DNA of 64,000 bases from Armatimonadota bacterium (GTDB taxonomy: Bacteria > Sysuimicrobiota > Sysuimicrobiia > Sysuimicrobiales > Sysuimicrobiaceae): contig JANXCW010000004.1 of assembly GCA_025059775.1 (NCBI GenBank), positions 141,997 to 205,996 on the forward strand, read 5' to 3'. This document shows, in pieces, positions 50,591 to 60,272 of the stretch (its first letter is position 1; every line of letters starts with the position of its first letter). The position numbers and the translations under genes are program-made. The notes beneath the pieces are model-generated. The model was given only the letters and a program-made list of their open reading frames with translations, was not told the DNA's origin and searched no databases.

Positions 50591-52339
50591 CACGGCTTCC
50601 CTCCCCGGTAGGTGATCAGGCGCACCTGGGTAAGGGCCCGGTAGTCTTGGGCCTCCGCCACGAAGGCCACGGGCAGGACCTCATCCCGCACCGCCCGGAA
50701 AGGCCACCCCGTTTCCTTCGACCATCGCTCGATCTGCTCTCGATCAAAGCGCGTGCCGGTGAACGGAACGTACGTCCACTCCCGCACTCGATGGCGGCTG
50801 AGGGTTCGCACGAGGTCCTGAAGGGCCTCTGGGCCATTCACCCGCAGCAGAACCCGCCGGAAGTAGAGGGGTGCAAGCGCGCGGAGCACGGGCTCCGCCC
50901 CACTCACGAGCACGGGCCCAGAGCGGCGCTCTACCTCCCCACAGAGGGCTCCCAGGGAGGCTACGTCGGACCGAATCGCCAGAAGGCCCGCGGCCTGTAC
51001 CGTCAACCCTCCCGCCACCAGCACCGCCAGGGTCGCCCGCAGGGTCCGGGCTCCGCTGGGCCAGGCCTAGCTCCCGCGGGCCAAAGCGGCGATGGTGGCC
51101 CACACGAAGAGAGGAACCGCAGGCAGCAGATACCGAGGACCCCACTGCAAACCGCCCACGCTGCCCGTGGCGAGCACCGCCGCGGTGTGGAACGAGGCCA
51201 CGAGGAGAGGGAACCGCACCTCGGGAAATGGGGCGCGCGCCGTCAGGAGGAGGGTGGCCATGAGCGGTACGGTGGGCAGGAGTCCCATGAGATGCTGGCC
51301 GCCCACCGCAGCGGAAACGGGGCCCAGGACCGCGACCACCGCGCCCGCCAGGGTCCGGACTCCGTCCTGACCGCGGATCCCCCACGCCAGGAGGATGCCT
51401 CCCGCCACCACCGTCCCGGCGTGCATGAGGGAAGCCGAAACCCGCTCCGGGTGCTCTCCGTTCTGCGGCCGCTCCGTACTGCCCAGGAGATCGTAGAGCA
51501 CCAGGAGGCGGTGCCGCACCCATGTCCCCGCGGCCCGGGCCACTGACCGGATCTCCGCCACCCGAGCGCCTACCGCCGCTTCCCCCTTGAGACCGAGAGG
51601 GTGACCGAAGAGGGAGGCGTTGAGGATCCACACCCCCATGGCCGACACCAGCGCCCCCACCGCGATCCGGGCTGCTACATGCTTTCCGAACACCCGCCAG
51701 GCCCCGAGGACCAAGGCGAGGGCAAAGAGGTACATCTCCGTGCGTAACCATACCCCCAGGCCCCCGAGCACGCCCGCGAGGAATGCGAGGGCGCCAGGAT
51801 CCCTCAACCCGGAAGCCATGATCAGGGCCGCCGCCCCCTCACCGAGCCCCGCGGCGGGCGCGTGATCCCAGAACAGGAGACCGTAAACCGCTACCGGAGT
51901 CCCCAGGACCGCTGCCACGCTCCACGCCGCCCACGGAGATCCGAGAGCCTGCGCCACGCACGCGGTACTCCACAGCACGGCCACCGCTCCCAGGAGCGGA
52001 AGAACGAAGAGGCCCGGGAACCCCAGGACCCGATACGGGAGGGAAGCGAGCGCAGGGAAGTACGGTGGATATACGATATACCACGTGGAGCGCGCCCTCC
52101 CGTCGGACCAGGAACCACCCGCTGAAGGGAAGGTACCTGCCCTGGGGATCGAACCGGCCACCGGGGTACGGGAGGGAAGGATCTCGGTATCCCAGACGCA
52201 CCAGGGCCTCCACCTGCAGAAAGCGCAGGCCCGAATCCGGGGACCAGAAGGCCCGGTGGCGCACCAGGGAGAGCCCTGCCAAAACCAGTGCCGCGGCTCC
52301 CGCAGCCACCACCACGAGCGCGCCGGGAGCCCTCCTCAC
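50590..52339 (-). pseudogene. broken large membrane protein (GT-C-like), paralogue of the intact neighbour
   Basis: Three segments together match the intact gene at 52336-54042 from end to end. The N-terminal part (LVRHRAFWSPDSGLRFLQVEAL ...) runs to about 52085. The reading then continues in another frame (YIVYPPYFPAL ...), requiring removal of one base near 52078-52090. At 51067-51069 an in-frame TAG interrupts the match, which resumes in the same frame (GLTVQAAGLL ... WTYVPFTGTRF) to 50590. The GTG at 52339 overlaps the paralogue's stop as GTGA, so this was the second copy of a tandem pair. Two independent lesions make expression of a full product unlikely. Confidence 0.85.
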
Positions 52340-54042
52340 CGGTCTGCCTCGAAGGTCACGAGTCTCAGCCCGCTCTCCGGATCCATCCGGTCCTCCGCAA
52401 CCCGGTAGGGCCATCCCTCCTGCCTACTCCACCCGAGCACGCCCCGCGGGGTGAAACGGGCCCCGGAGGCCGGGAGGTAGGTCCAGCGGCGGATCTGAAG
52501 CGCCGCGAACCGGCCCACGAGGGCCCGCAGGTCCTCGGGGCTCTGGACCAGCATCAGCTTTTTCTCGAAGTACACGGGGCCTGCGAGGAGCGCGATCCAC
52601 TCAAAGCTGGTGACCACGACCTCCGTAGGCACCCTCCGGAGCCCCTCCATACCCGCCCGGTTGCGGGCGGTCCACTGCTCCAGCTGGTCCAGGCCCGAGG
52701 CCTGCACGAGAACCCCTCCGACGACGAACAGGGCGGCCAAGCCCCGCAGTACCGGCCAGACCTCGGGAAAGGAAGTTCGACAACGGTCCACGGAGGCGAA
52801 TGCAAGCCAGGTAAGCGCCGGGAGGAGGGGCAGGAGGTAGCGGGGCCCCCACTGGACCCCGCCCCGGGTTCCGGTTGCCACCACCCCGGCTGTAAACACC
52901 AGGCACGTCACCCACAGAAACCCCTCCCATCGTTTCCCCCGGCCCGGCAATAAGGCCAGGGAAAGCGCTGGGAAGACTGGAAGGAGACCGCTTAGGGCAG
53001 TCCGCCCCGAGACCACGAAGAGCACGGTGGCGGCTGCGAGGAGCCCTCCGAGCAGGAGGAGGCGTTCCGAGCGGCGCTTGGTGCCCCACCGGAGCAGGAG
53101 CGCCGTCCCCAGAAAAGCCCCGGTAACGCCCAGGGAGGTCCACAGGTGGTGCCAGGTAAGGCCGTAGAAATCGGTGTTCACGAGCTGGTAGTAGGCCACC
53201 ACCAGGCGCTGGACGAGCCAGTCCCACCCCGCGGTGGCGAGGGACTCGGTCCGGGAGGCCGCCAGGCTTGCGCCCTTATACCCCAAGGGGTGGCCGAACA
53301 GCCACGCGTTCAGGGTCCACAGGGGGAGGCCTGAGGAGGCCACGCCCGCTCCCAAGGCCACGGCTCCGCGCAGACGGGGCGCTCCGAAGAGGAGCCAACC
53401 CGCCAGAGCAGCCACCGCCAGCACGTACATCTCGTTCCGCAGCCAGAACCCCAGACCCAGCACAAACCCCGCGCCTCCAACCGCCCGGGCAGAGGACCGC
53501 TCGACGCCCCAAACCGCCAGGAAAAGGGCCGCCGCAGCCAGGGCCGTCGTGCAAGCGTGGTCCCAGAAGGAGGCGGCATACAGGAGGAGGGGGGAAGCGA
53601 TCCCGAGGCCGAGGGCGCCCAGGACGGCCACGCCCGGCGCCCGTTCTTCCAGAAACCGGAAGGTGAGCGCCACAGAAGCAAGGCCCGAAATTCCAGGAAG
53701 GAGGAGGAGTCCCGGCCACCCGAGCGCCGCGTACAGGGGTGCGGTGAGGGCTGGGAAGTACGGAAGGTAGCTCAGGTAGTGCTTTCCACCCCGCTCGAAG
53801 TGAAACCAGCTTCCCGCGGGGAAGAACCGACCCTCCGGGTCAAGCCCCCCGGCCGGGTAGGGCACGTGGAGCTGCCCCGAACGGGCCAGGGCCTCCACCT
53901 GCACGAACCGCACCGCCTGATCCGGGCTCCAGAAGGCCCCGTGCCGGAGGAGGACCCAACCTGCCAACGCATAGGACAGGCCGCACACCCCCAGGACCAC
54001 GTGGCCCGCACGCATCGAGGCGGGCTTCAGAGCAAGCCCCAT
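52336..54042 (-). CDS. large polytopic membrane protein, GT-C glycosyltransferase-like
   Basis: 568 aa with about 11-12 hydrophobic segments. An acidic motif in the first extracytoplasmic loop (GAFWSPDQAVRFVQVEAL) and YLSYLPYFPALTAPLYAALG are followed by a C-terminal soluble tail of about 130 residues (RRWTYLPASGARF). This layout is that of GT-C glycosyltransferases such as ArnT/PMT relatives, but I cannot name the family. By context it would transfer a lipid-linked sugar to the glycan or a protein. The adjacent broken gene is its paralogue. ATG 54042 lacks a clear ribosome site. Confidence 0.6.
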   Translation of the reverse strand: MGLALKPASMRAGHVVLGVCGLSYALAGWVLLRHGAFWSPDQAVRFVQVEALARSGQLHVPYPAGGLDPEGRFFPAGSWFHFERGGKHYLSYLPYFPALTAPLYAALGWPGLLLLPGISGLASVALTFRFLEERAPGVAVLGALGLGIASPLLLYAASFWDHACTTALAAAALFLAVWGVERSSARAVGGAGFVLGLGFWLRNEMYVLAVAALAGWLLFGAPRLRGAVALGAGVASSGLPLWTLNAWLFGHPLGYKGASLAASRTESLATAGWDWLVQRLVVAYYQLVNTDFYGLTWHHLWTSLGVTGAFLGTALLLRWGTKRRSERLLLLGGLLAAATVLFVVSGRTALSGLLPVFPALSLALLPGRGKRWEGFLWVTCLVFTAGVVATGTRGGVQWGPRYLLPLLPALTWLAFASVDRCRTSFPEVWPVLRGLAALFVVGGVLVQASGLDQLEQWTARNRAGMEGLRRVPTEVVVTSFEWIALLAGPVYFEKKLMLVQSPEDLRALVGRFAALQIRRWTYLPASGARFTPRGVLGWSRQEGWPYRVAEDRMDPESGLRLVTFEADR

Positions 54043-54054
54043 GCCAGGAGCGAG

Positions 54055-55362
54055 CTACTCCTCTCCATCGAGGGGGAGGTCGCAGCGCAGCAGGTCCTCG
54101 TAGGTCTCCCGCCGTACCACGAGGCGTGCCCTGCCCCCTTCCACCAGCACCAGGGCTGGCCGCGGAAACCGGTTGTAGTTGCTGGCCATGGCGTAGGTGT
54201 AGGCCCCCGTGGCGAACACCGCCACAATGTCGCCGGGCCGCACCTCCGGAAGACGGGCTTCCCAGATGAGCACATCTCCCGACTCGCAGCACCGGCCCGC
54301 CAGGGCTACGGTCCGGATCGGCGGGTCGTCCGGCCGGTCCGCCACCACCGCCTCATATCGGGCACCGTAGAGGGCAGGCCGGGGGTTCTCGTACATCCCG
54401 CCGTCCACCGCCACGTAGGTGCGCACCCCCGGGATCTCCTTGATGCCCCCCACGGTGTACAGGGTGACACCCGCGGGCCCCACCACGGACCGTCCTGGCT
54501 CCAGAAACAGGGCCGGTAGCGGGAAATCGTGCTCCGCGCAGGCCTCCTGGACTGCCTCCGCCACGGCCCGCACGTAATCCGCGATCCCGGGAGGCCGGTC
54601 CGCCGCGGTGTACCGGATCCCGAGCCCGCCACCGAGGTTGAGCTCCTCCGCGGTGTACCCGAGCTCGGCCCGCATCCGGGCCGCGAAGGCCACCACCACC
54701 CGGGCGTTCAGCGCGAAGGGCTCCAGCTCCAGAATCTGGCTCCCGATATGGCTGTGGAAGCCACGCAGCCGCAACCCGGGGATGCCAAGGGCCCGTCGCA
54801 CCGCCTGCTCCGCGGCTCCTTCCAGAATCCCGAATCCGAACTTCGTGTCTACCCCGCCCGTCTGGATGGCCCGGTGGGTATGGGGTTCGATGCCGGGGGT
54901 GATGCGGAGCCAGATCTCCGCAGAACGCCCCCTCCTGCGGGTCAGGGTCTCCAACAGGTCCAGCTCGTGGAAATTGTCCACCACGATGCGCCCCACCCCG
55001 GCCTCTAGGGCCATCTCCAGCTCCTCCGGGGTCTTGTTGTTCCCGTGCAGGCACAGGTCCTGCGCCGGAACACCAGCCCGTAGGGCGGTGTAGAGCTCCC
55101 CACCGCTTGCTACGTCGAGCCCGAACCCGTACCGGTGGATGAACCGGCAGATGCCGACGGTGCACAGGGCCTTGGAGGCATAATAAGGGCGGCCGGCAGG
55201 CACGAACCTCCGGAACGCCTCCCGGTATGCCTCCAGATTGGCCCGCAACCTCTCCCCGTCCAGCACGGTGAGCGGGGTGCCGTAGGTCCGGGCCAGCGCC
55301 ACCGCGCTGCAGCCGCCGAGCTTCAGGTGGCCTTCAGGGGTTCGGCCGAATGCATCTTGCAC
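54055..55362 (-). CDS. lysA: diaminopimelate decarboxylase
   Basis: Last step of lysine synthesis, PLP-dependent. The 435 aa contain the Schiff-base Lys in YYASKALCTVG (about residue 62), HGNNKTPEELEMALEAGV, GFHSHIGSQ, NLGGGLGIRY, EPGRSVVGPAG and the C-terminal CCESGDV with the active-site Cys from the partner subunit. The start is GTG 55362 with GGAGGG four bases before it; no ATG is available in the right place. It opens the minus-strand run that leads into the polysaccharide cluster. Confidence 0.94.
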   Translation of the reverse strand: MQDAFGRTPEGHLKLGGCSAVALARTYGTPLTVLDGERLRANLEAYREAFRRFVPAGRPYYASKALCTVGICRFIHRYGFGLDVASGGELYTALRAGVPAQDLCLHGNNKTPEELEMALEAGVGRIVVDNFHELDLLETLTRRRGRSAEIWLRITPGIEPHTHRAIQTGGVDTKFGFGILEGAAEQAVRRALGIPGLRLRGFHSHIGSQILELEPFALNARVVVAFAARMRAELGYTAEELNLGGGLGIRYTAADRPPGIADYVRAVAEAVQEACAEHDFPLPALFLEPGRSVVGPAGVTLYTVGGIKEIPGVRTYVAVDGGMYENPRPALYGARYEAVVADRPDDPPIRTVALAGRCCESGDVLIWEARLPEVRPGDIVAVFATGAYTYAMASNYNRFPRPALVLVEGGRARLVVRRETYEDLLRCDLPLDGEE

Positions 55363-55394
55363 GGTTCCCTCCGGAGCCGCGGTCTTCCCGCACC

Positions 55395-55403
55395 ACTGTA
55401 CCA
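55395..55403 (-). promoter_or_regulatory. candidate extended -10 promoter for lysA
   Basis: Minus strand TGGTACAGT (TGn plus TACAGT), 32 bases before the lysA GTG, in a GC-rich setting. No good -35 is present at 17 bases, so support rests on the extended -10 alone. Confidence 0.3.
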
Positions 55404-55461
55404 GACGGCGAAGCGCCCCGGCCGCGGCACAATCGAGGTAGCTTCCTCCGGAGGAACGAGG

Positions 55462-56496
55462 ATGCCGCAGGCGGTGATCCTCAGCGCGGTCCGCACCCCC
55501 ATCGGCCGGTTTCTGGACGGCCTCAGCACGGTTCCCGCCCCGAAGCTGGGAGCCCTTGTGGTGCGGGAGGCGGTGCGACGGGCGGGGGCTCGTCCCGAGC
55601 AGGTGGACGAGGTCATCCCCGGGAACGTCCTCTCCGCAGGCCTGGGCCAGGCTCCGGCCCGGCAGGCTGCCATCTATGCGGGACTTCCAAGCGCCGTCCC
55701 CGCCACCACGGTGAACAAGATGTGTGGCTCCGGGCTCAAGGCGGTGGACTCCATGATCCACGACGGGCTCCAGGATGCCTACCGGAACTGCCATATGGGA
55801 TCCTGTGCGGAGCTCCTGGCCGCGGAGTACCGCATCAGCCGGGAGGAGCAGGATGCGTACGCGGCGCGGTCCTATCGGCTGGCCCTGGAAGCTCTGGATC
55901 GAGGGTTGTTCCGGTCACAGACCGTACCCGTGGAGCTCCCGGACGGAAAGGGCATCCTGGAGGAAGACGAGGAGCCCCGGCGGGTGAACTTCGAGCGGAT
56001 CCCCCACCTCCCGCCCGCCTTCGAGCCCAACGGGACCGTGACCGCCGCGAACGCCAGCAGCATCAGCGACGGAGCCACGGCGGTGGTGGTGGCCTCCGAG
56101 GCCGCGGCGGAGCGTCTGGGACGGGCACCCATGGCCCGCATCGTGGGGTACGCCACCGCGGCCACGGAGCCCGAGTGGTTCACCATCGCCCCCACCTACG
56201 CCATCGAGCGGCTGCTCACCCGGCTCGGGTGGCGGAAGGAGGAGGTGGACCTCTACGAGATCAACGAGGCCTTCGCCGCGATGGTGCTCGGCGTGTGCCG
56301 CAAGCTGGGGTTACCCCTGGACCGGGTGAACGTGCACGGTGGGGCCGTGGCCCTGGGACACCCCATCGGCGCCAGCGGCGCCCGCATCCTCACCACCCTC
56401 CTCTATGCCCTGGAGGAGCGGGATGCCCGGCGCGGGATCGCGGCCGTGTGCCTGGGCGGTGGGGAGGCGGTGGCCTTGGCGGTAGAGCGGGGCTAG
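55462..56496 (+). CDS. thiolase (acetyl-CoA acetyltransferase family) with an internal in-frame deletion
   Basis: 344 aa, against about 390 for the family. The N-terminus [12 protein letters not shown], the nucleophilic Cys88 in NKMCGSG, the His in [17 protein letters not shown] and the C-terminal Cys in CLGGGEA are all present. After CGSGLKAV the sequence jumps straight to [11 protein letters not shown]. About 45 residues that normally follow (the AGGMExMS region and loop) are missing, with the frame kept. The enzyme may be inactive or misfolded unless this is a real family variant. GAGGAACGAGG precedes the ATG. Its TAG overlaps the convergent stop. Confidence 0.85.
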   Translation: MPQAVILSAVRTPIGRFLDGLSTVPAPKLGALVVREAVRRAGARPEQVDEVIPGNVLSAGLGQAPARQAAIYAGLPSAVPATTVNKMCGSGLKAVDSMIHDGLQDAYRNCHMGSCAELLAAEYRISREEQDAYAARSYRLALEALDRGLFRSQTVPVELPDGKGILEEDEEPRRVNFERIPHLPPAFEPNGTVTAANASSISDGATAVVVASEAAAERLGRAPMARIVGYATAATEPEWFTIAPTYAIERLLTRLGWRKEEVDLYEINEAFAAMVLGVCRKLGLPLDRVNVHGGAVALGHPIGASGARILTTLLYALEERDARRGIAAVCLGGGEAVALAVERG

Positions 56497-57845
56497 TACT
56501 CCGTGAGGCCCGTGAAGGTGAAGGCCTCGAGCAGGAGGGCCGGAACCCGCTCCGCCCCGAACCGACCGTTGCCCAGCAGCCACGTCTCCCGCCCTACCCC
56601 TCGCACCCCCGCGAGGGCCTGCACATAGCCCTGGGTAAACCGCAGGTTCCGCACGGGATAGGCGATCTCCCCCCTCTCCACCCAGAAGACCCCGTCCCGG
56701 GTCATCCCGGTCACGACACAGTCCCGGGGGTGCACCAGCCGCGTGTACCAGAACCGGGTGACGTAAAGCCCCCGGTCGAGCTCCCGCAGCAGATCCTCCA
56801 GGGCGGCATCTCCGGGCGCTAGGAACAGGTGCATGGGGGTCGGACCTACGCTGGCCGATTCCGGCCAGGCCCGCAGGGGCGCATGCCCGGTGGAGGCCTT
56901 TCCTTCCCGGGCCGCGGTGATGGTGTCGTACACGGGCCCCCGCGGAACGCCCCGCTCCACCAGCACCACCCGCTGTCGGGGCACTCCCTCGAAGTCGAAG
57001 GGAAGCGGGATTCCAGCAGGATCTCGACCGTCGTCCCACAGGGTCACATCCTCCGAGAGGAGCTCTGTCCCGATCCGGTCGTTCATCCAGCTGCGGCCCT
57101 CCTGTACGGCAAGGGCCCCCGCACCGGCATATCCCAGCCAGCTCACCACATCCTGCACCGCGTACGGGTCGAGCACCACGGGATAGACGCCGGGCGCCAG
57201 CTCCCGGGGAGCTCGGGCCTGCAGGGCCCGCTCGACCGCGGAGCGGGCCAGCTCAGGGATGTCCAACGCATCCCACCGCCACCCCACCCGCTCCGCGTAC
57301 CCCGAACCCTCCTCCCTATGAACCACGGTACGGAACCGTACCCGGGTGCCCGCATGGTAGCAGAACACCCCCCGGGAGTTCGCCACCGCCACCTCCTCCA
57401 CGGACGTGGAGAGGGCTCCGGCTGCCACGGCACCGTGCGCGTCCGCGATTCGGATCACCTCCAGCACCATCCGGGCCCGGTCCTCCGGCGCGGCCGCGGC
57501 CACCGTCTCGTGGAACGCAGCGACAGGCTGAAACGGCCGGGGTTCGGGAAAGCCGGGGAAGCCCGGGTTCTCTGGGGCGAGCCGGGCGGCCGCCTCCGCC
57601 CGGGTGATCGCCTGCTGCACGGCCTCCGGATGGAGCTGGTTTGTGACGGCGGAACCCAAGCGCTTCCCGATGGCCACCCGAACCGCCACAGCCGCGTTTG
57701 TCTCCGCCACGTTCTGGTGAACGGTGTTGTTCGCGAACCGGGTGAGGGCCTCGTCCTCCGCGAGCAGGACGATCTCCGTCTCGTCCGCCCGGGAACAGGC
57801 CAGGGTATCCTTCAGGAGCGCTTCCGCTCTCCGATCGCCCAGCAT
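56493..57845 (-). CDS. tldE: TldE/PmbA family protein
   Basis: 450 aa partner of TldD in a heterodimeric protease that trims peptides such as modified microcins and unfolded proteins. Family segments visible are LACSRADETEIVLLAEDEALTRFANNTVHQN, VANSRGVFCYHAG, and the late LRFTQGYVQALAGV. The TldE member lacks the HExxxH motif, as expected. It follows tldD by 2 bases. Its stop shares CTAG with the convergent thiolase. Confidence 0.9.
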   Translation of the reverse strand: MLGDRRAEALLKDTLACSRADETEIVLLAEDEALTRFANNTVHQNVAETNAAVAVRVAIGKRLGSAVTNQLHPEAVQQAITRAEAAARLAPENPGFPGFPEPRPFQPVAAFHETVAAAAPEDRARMVLEVIRIADAHGAVAAGALSTSVEEVAVANSRGVFCYHAGTRVRFRTVVHREEGSGYAERVGWRWDALDIPELARSAVERALQARAPRELAPGVYPVVLDPYAVQDVVSWLGYAGAGALAVQEGRSWMNDRIGTELLSEDVTLWDDGRDPAGIPLPFDFEGVPRQRVVLVERGVPRGPVYDTITAAREGKASTGHAPLRAWPESASVGPTPMHLFLAPGDAALEDLLRELDRGLYVTRFWYTRLVHPRDCVVTGMTRDGVFWVERGEIAYPVRNLRFTQGYVQALAGVRGVGRETWLLGNGRFGAERVPALLLEAFTFTGLTEY

Positions 57846-57847
57846 GG

Positions 57848-59320
57848 CTATCGCCTTCCGAAGACCCGGACGTTCCGGAACCGAGCGGGTGCGGCACCGT
57901 GACCCGTGTGGGCGATCTGCCCGGGCTCCCCCTTTCCGCAGTTCGGGGTTCCCCACAGCACCCAGTGGTCTTCGTCGCACACCGCATCGCACGACCGCCA
58001 GAATGCGGGTGTGATGCCCGTGTAGAGGGGGTTTCGGAGCAGGCGCACCTTCCGACCGCGCCGGATCTCCCACGCGATCTCGCACCCGAACTGGAAATTG
58101 AGCCGTCGGTCGTCGATGCTCCAGGAACGGTTGGTGTCCATGAGAATGCCCTCGTCCGTGTCCGCGATGAGGTCCTCCAGACGCCAACTCCCCGGCAGGA
58201 GGTTGAGGTTGGTCATGCGGACGAGGGGGATTCGGTTCCAGCCCATGGCCCGGGCCGCACCGCCCGACACTCCCGTCACGTACGGAGAGGGTCCCAGAAG
58301 GCGCCACAGCTGGCGGGCATGTTCCCGGTCCGTGAGATACCCTACGAAGATCCCCTCCCGCACGATGTCTACCCGCTGGGCGGGAACTCCCTCGTCATCC
58401 CACCCGAAGGTTCCCAGTCCCCCGGGAACCGTGGCATCCGCCACGATGTTCACCACCTCCGAGCCGTACCGGAAACGACCCAGCTTCTCGGGGGTGAGGA
58501 AAGAGGTGCCCGCGTACGCGGCCTCCGTCCCGAACACCCGATCCAGCTCCACCGCGTGTCCGCACGATTCATGGATCTGCAGGGCCACCTGAGATCCGCC
58601 CAGGATCAGGGTGGTAACGGTGTCCGGACAGGGATCCGCGCGCAGCAGGGCCACCACCTCCTCCGCGATCCGGGGAGCGTTCCCCACCAGATCCTGCTCC
58701 AGGATGAACTCCCAGCCCCGGGTCTGCTGGTGGCGGCCCACGGAGTTGGGGTAGCTGCGCCGCTGCACCTCTCCCTCCCCGACCGCGGTGGCCTCGATCC
58801 CGCATCCGGACTCGATGATCTCCTGTGTAAGGAAGCTGCCCTCGGTGCTGGCGAAGATCTTGCGCTGGCGGATGAAGACCATCTCCGCCTCCGTGGCCGT
58901 CACTCCTCGCACGCGGCGCATCTCCGCGTCCGCCCGGAGCAGGAGCTCCAGTTTCATCTCGAGCGGGATGGTGAAGGGATCCACCTCCACCGAGCTCCGA
59001 TAGCTCCCCCGCTGCACCACGGGAGGCCCCAGGTCCACGTCCCCGCGCTTCGTGAGGGCGCTGGCGCGGGCGATGCGCACCGCCTGTTCTGCCACCCGCT
59101 CTGCCTCCCCGAGGTCCAGCCGGTGGCTGCTGGCGAATCCCCAGGCACCGTCCACCACCACCCGCACCCCGAACCCCGCGTCCTCCGCCTGGGCGATTCC
59201 CTGCACGAGGCCGTTCCGCACCAGCAGCGACTGCCGGGTGGTCTCCACCACCCGCACGTCCGCGTACGTAGCACCCCGCAGCTGCGCCGTGTTCAGGGCG
59301 CGGGCGATGAGCTCGTCCAT
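57848..59320 (-). CDS. tldD: TldD family metalloprotease
   Basis: 490 aa catalytic partner. The zinc motif reads HESCGH near residue 250 (family HExxxH), and the downstream conserved region includes GTFGWDDEGVPAQRV and NPLYTG near the C-terminus. The N-terminal part starts MDELIARALNTAQLRGATYADVRVVET. ATG 59320 has GGAGG upstream and lies inside the transcript predicted from the promoter at 59356-59384. An upstream ATG at 59371 would not. Confidence 0.92.
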   Translation of the reverse strand: MDELIARALNTAQLRGATYADVRVVETTRQSLLVRNGLVQGIAQAEDAGFGVRVVVDGAWGFASSHRLDLGEAERVAEQAVRIARASALTKRGDVDLGPPVVQRGSYRSSVEVDPFTIPLEMKLELLLRADAEMRRVRGVTATEAEMVFIRQRKIFASTEGSFLTQEIIESGCGIEATAVGEGEVQRRSYPNSVGRHQQTRGWEFILEQDLVGNAPRIAEEVVALLRADPCPDTVTTLILGGSQVALQIHESCGHAVELDRVFGTEAAYAGTSFLTPEKLGRFRYGSEVVNIVADATVPGGLGTFGWDDEGVPAQRVDIVREGIFVGYLTDREHARQLWRLLGPSPYVTGVSGGAARAMGWNRIPLVRMTNLNLLPGSWRLEDLIADTDEGILMDTNRSWSIDDRRLNFQFGCEIAWEIRRGRKVRLLRNPLYTGITPAFWRSCDAVCDEDHWVLWGTPNCGKGEPGQIAHTGHGAAPARFRNVRVFGRR

Positions 59321-59355
59321 CCCTGTCCTCCGGAGGCCCACGTGCCCGTACCTGT

Positions 59356-59384
59356 ATGATTGGAACGGCATCCGGTCACGTCAA
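59356..59384 (-). promoter_or_regulatory. sigma-A-type promoter for tldD-tldE
   Basis: Minus strand: TTGACG (59384-59379), a 17-base spacer, and AATCAT (59361-59356), 35 bases before the tldD ATG. It also overlaps the leader of the divergent BtuF-like gene, so the two genes may share control. Confidence 0.6.
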
Positions 59385-59404
59385 GCGAGGGGAGGACGCA
59401 CGGG

Positions 59405-60268
59405 ATGCGTGTGTACAACCCGTACACGGGATGGGTGACATTTCCGGACCCGCCGGCCCGCATCGTGAGCCTTAACCCCTCCGTTACGGAGATCCTGTTC
59501 GCCCTTGACCTGGGAGGTCGGGTGGTGGGGGTGAGCAGCTGGTGTCACCGGCCGCCCCAGGCGCGATCCAAACCCAAGGTGGGAAGTTACGTGCGCGTGC
59601 TGCGGGACCGGCTTGCCGAGCTGCAACCGGACCTCGTCCTCACCACCACCGGGACCCAGAGGGCGGTGATCGAGGAGCTGTGTGCCTCCGGATTCCCCAC
59701 CTATCCCATTCCGTTCCCGAGGGACGTGTACGCCATCCTCTCCACCGTGGTGGAGGTAGGCGGGCTTGTGGGAGCCCCCCAGCAGGCGCTGGAACTGGCG
59801 GCCCGGCTCCTGGACCAGCTCCAACGCCTTCCTGCCCTCCGGCGGGAAGCCCCTCCTCCCCGCGTCTATGTGGAGATTGACCTCGGAGGGCCCACGGTGC
59901 CCGGCTATGCCAACCACATCACCGGGGCTCTACACCTCGCAGGGATCCACAACGTATTCGGACACGTCCCGGTCTCCTACCTCTACGGGATGCCCGTGGA
60001 GGGGTACGAGCCCATGGAAGTGGCCGCGGAGATCCGGACCGCGGATCCAGACGTGATCGTGTACGAGTGCAAACACTTCCAGCCCCGTGGGGACGAGGGC
60101 CTCCGGCTCATGCACGAGCGGGGCCTTGCGGACCTCCGGGCGGTCCGGAGAGGCCGGGTCCTCACGCTTCCCGCGGATACCCTGGCCCACTATGGCCCTG
60201 CCTTCGTCCACATGGTCACGGACGTGTGCCGCTCCATCTGGGAGGTGTGGGGGAAACCCCCGCCTTAG
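59405..60268 (+). CDS. cobalamin/siderophore-type binding protein (BtuF-like), no signal peptide
   Basis: 287 aa TroA-like binding fold. The N-terminus RIVSLNPSVTEILFALDLGGRVVGVSSWC and the middle LQPDLVLTTTGTQ are typical of BtuF/FecB periplasmic binding proteins. However, the protein begins MRVYNPYTGWVTFPDPP with no signal sequence or lipobox, so as called it stays in the cytosol. Either the real start is elsewhere or it is an intracellular cobamide- or metal-binding relative. No matching permease or ATPase is nearby. It is convergent with the phosphotransferase paralogue, with 4 bases between. Confidence 0.75.
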   Translation: MRVYNPYTGWVTFPDPPARIVSLNPSVTEILFALDLGGRVVGVSSWCHRPPQARSKPKVGSYVRVLRDRLAELQPDLVLTTTGTQRAVIEELCASGFPTYPIPFPRDVYAILSTVVEVGGLVGAPQQALELAARLLDQLQRLPALRREAPPPRVYVEIDLGGPTVPGYANHITGALHLAGIHNVFGHVPVSYLYGMPVEGYEPMEVAAEIRTADPDVIVYECKHFQPRGDEGLRLMHERGLADLRAVRRGRVLTLPADTLAHYGPAFVHMVTDVCRSIWEVWGKPPP

Positions 60269-60272
60269 CCCC

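Noticed and set aside
51067..51069. In-frame TAG read as a pyrrolysine codon
   Set aside because: A second lesion (frameshift near 52085) lies in the same gene, no pyl genes are visible, and the paralogue has an ordinary residue there. Pseudogenisation is simpler.
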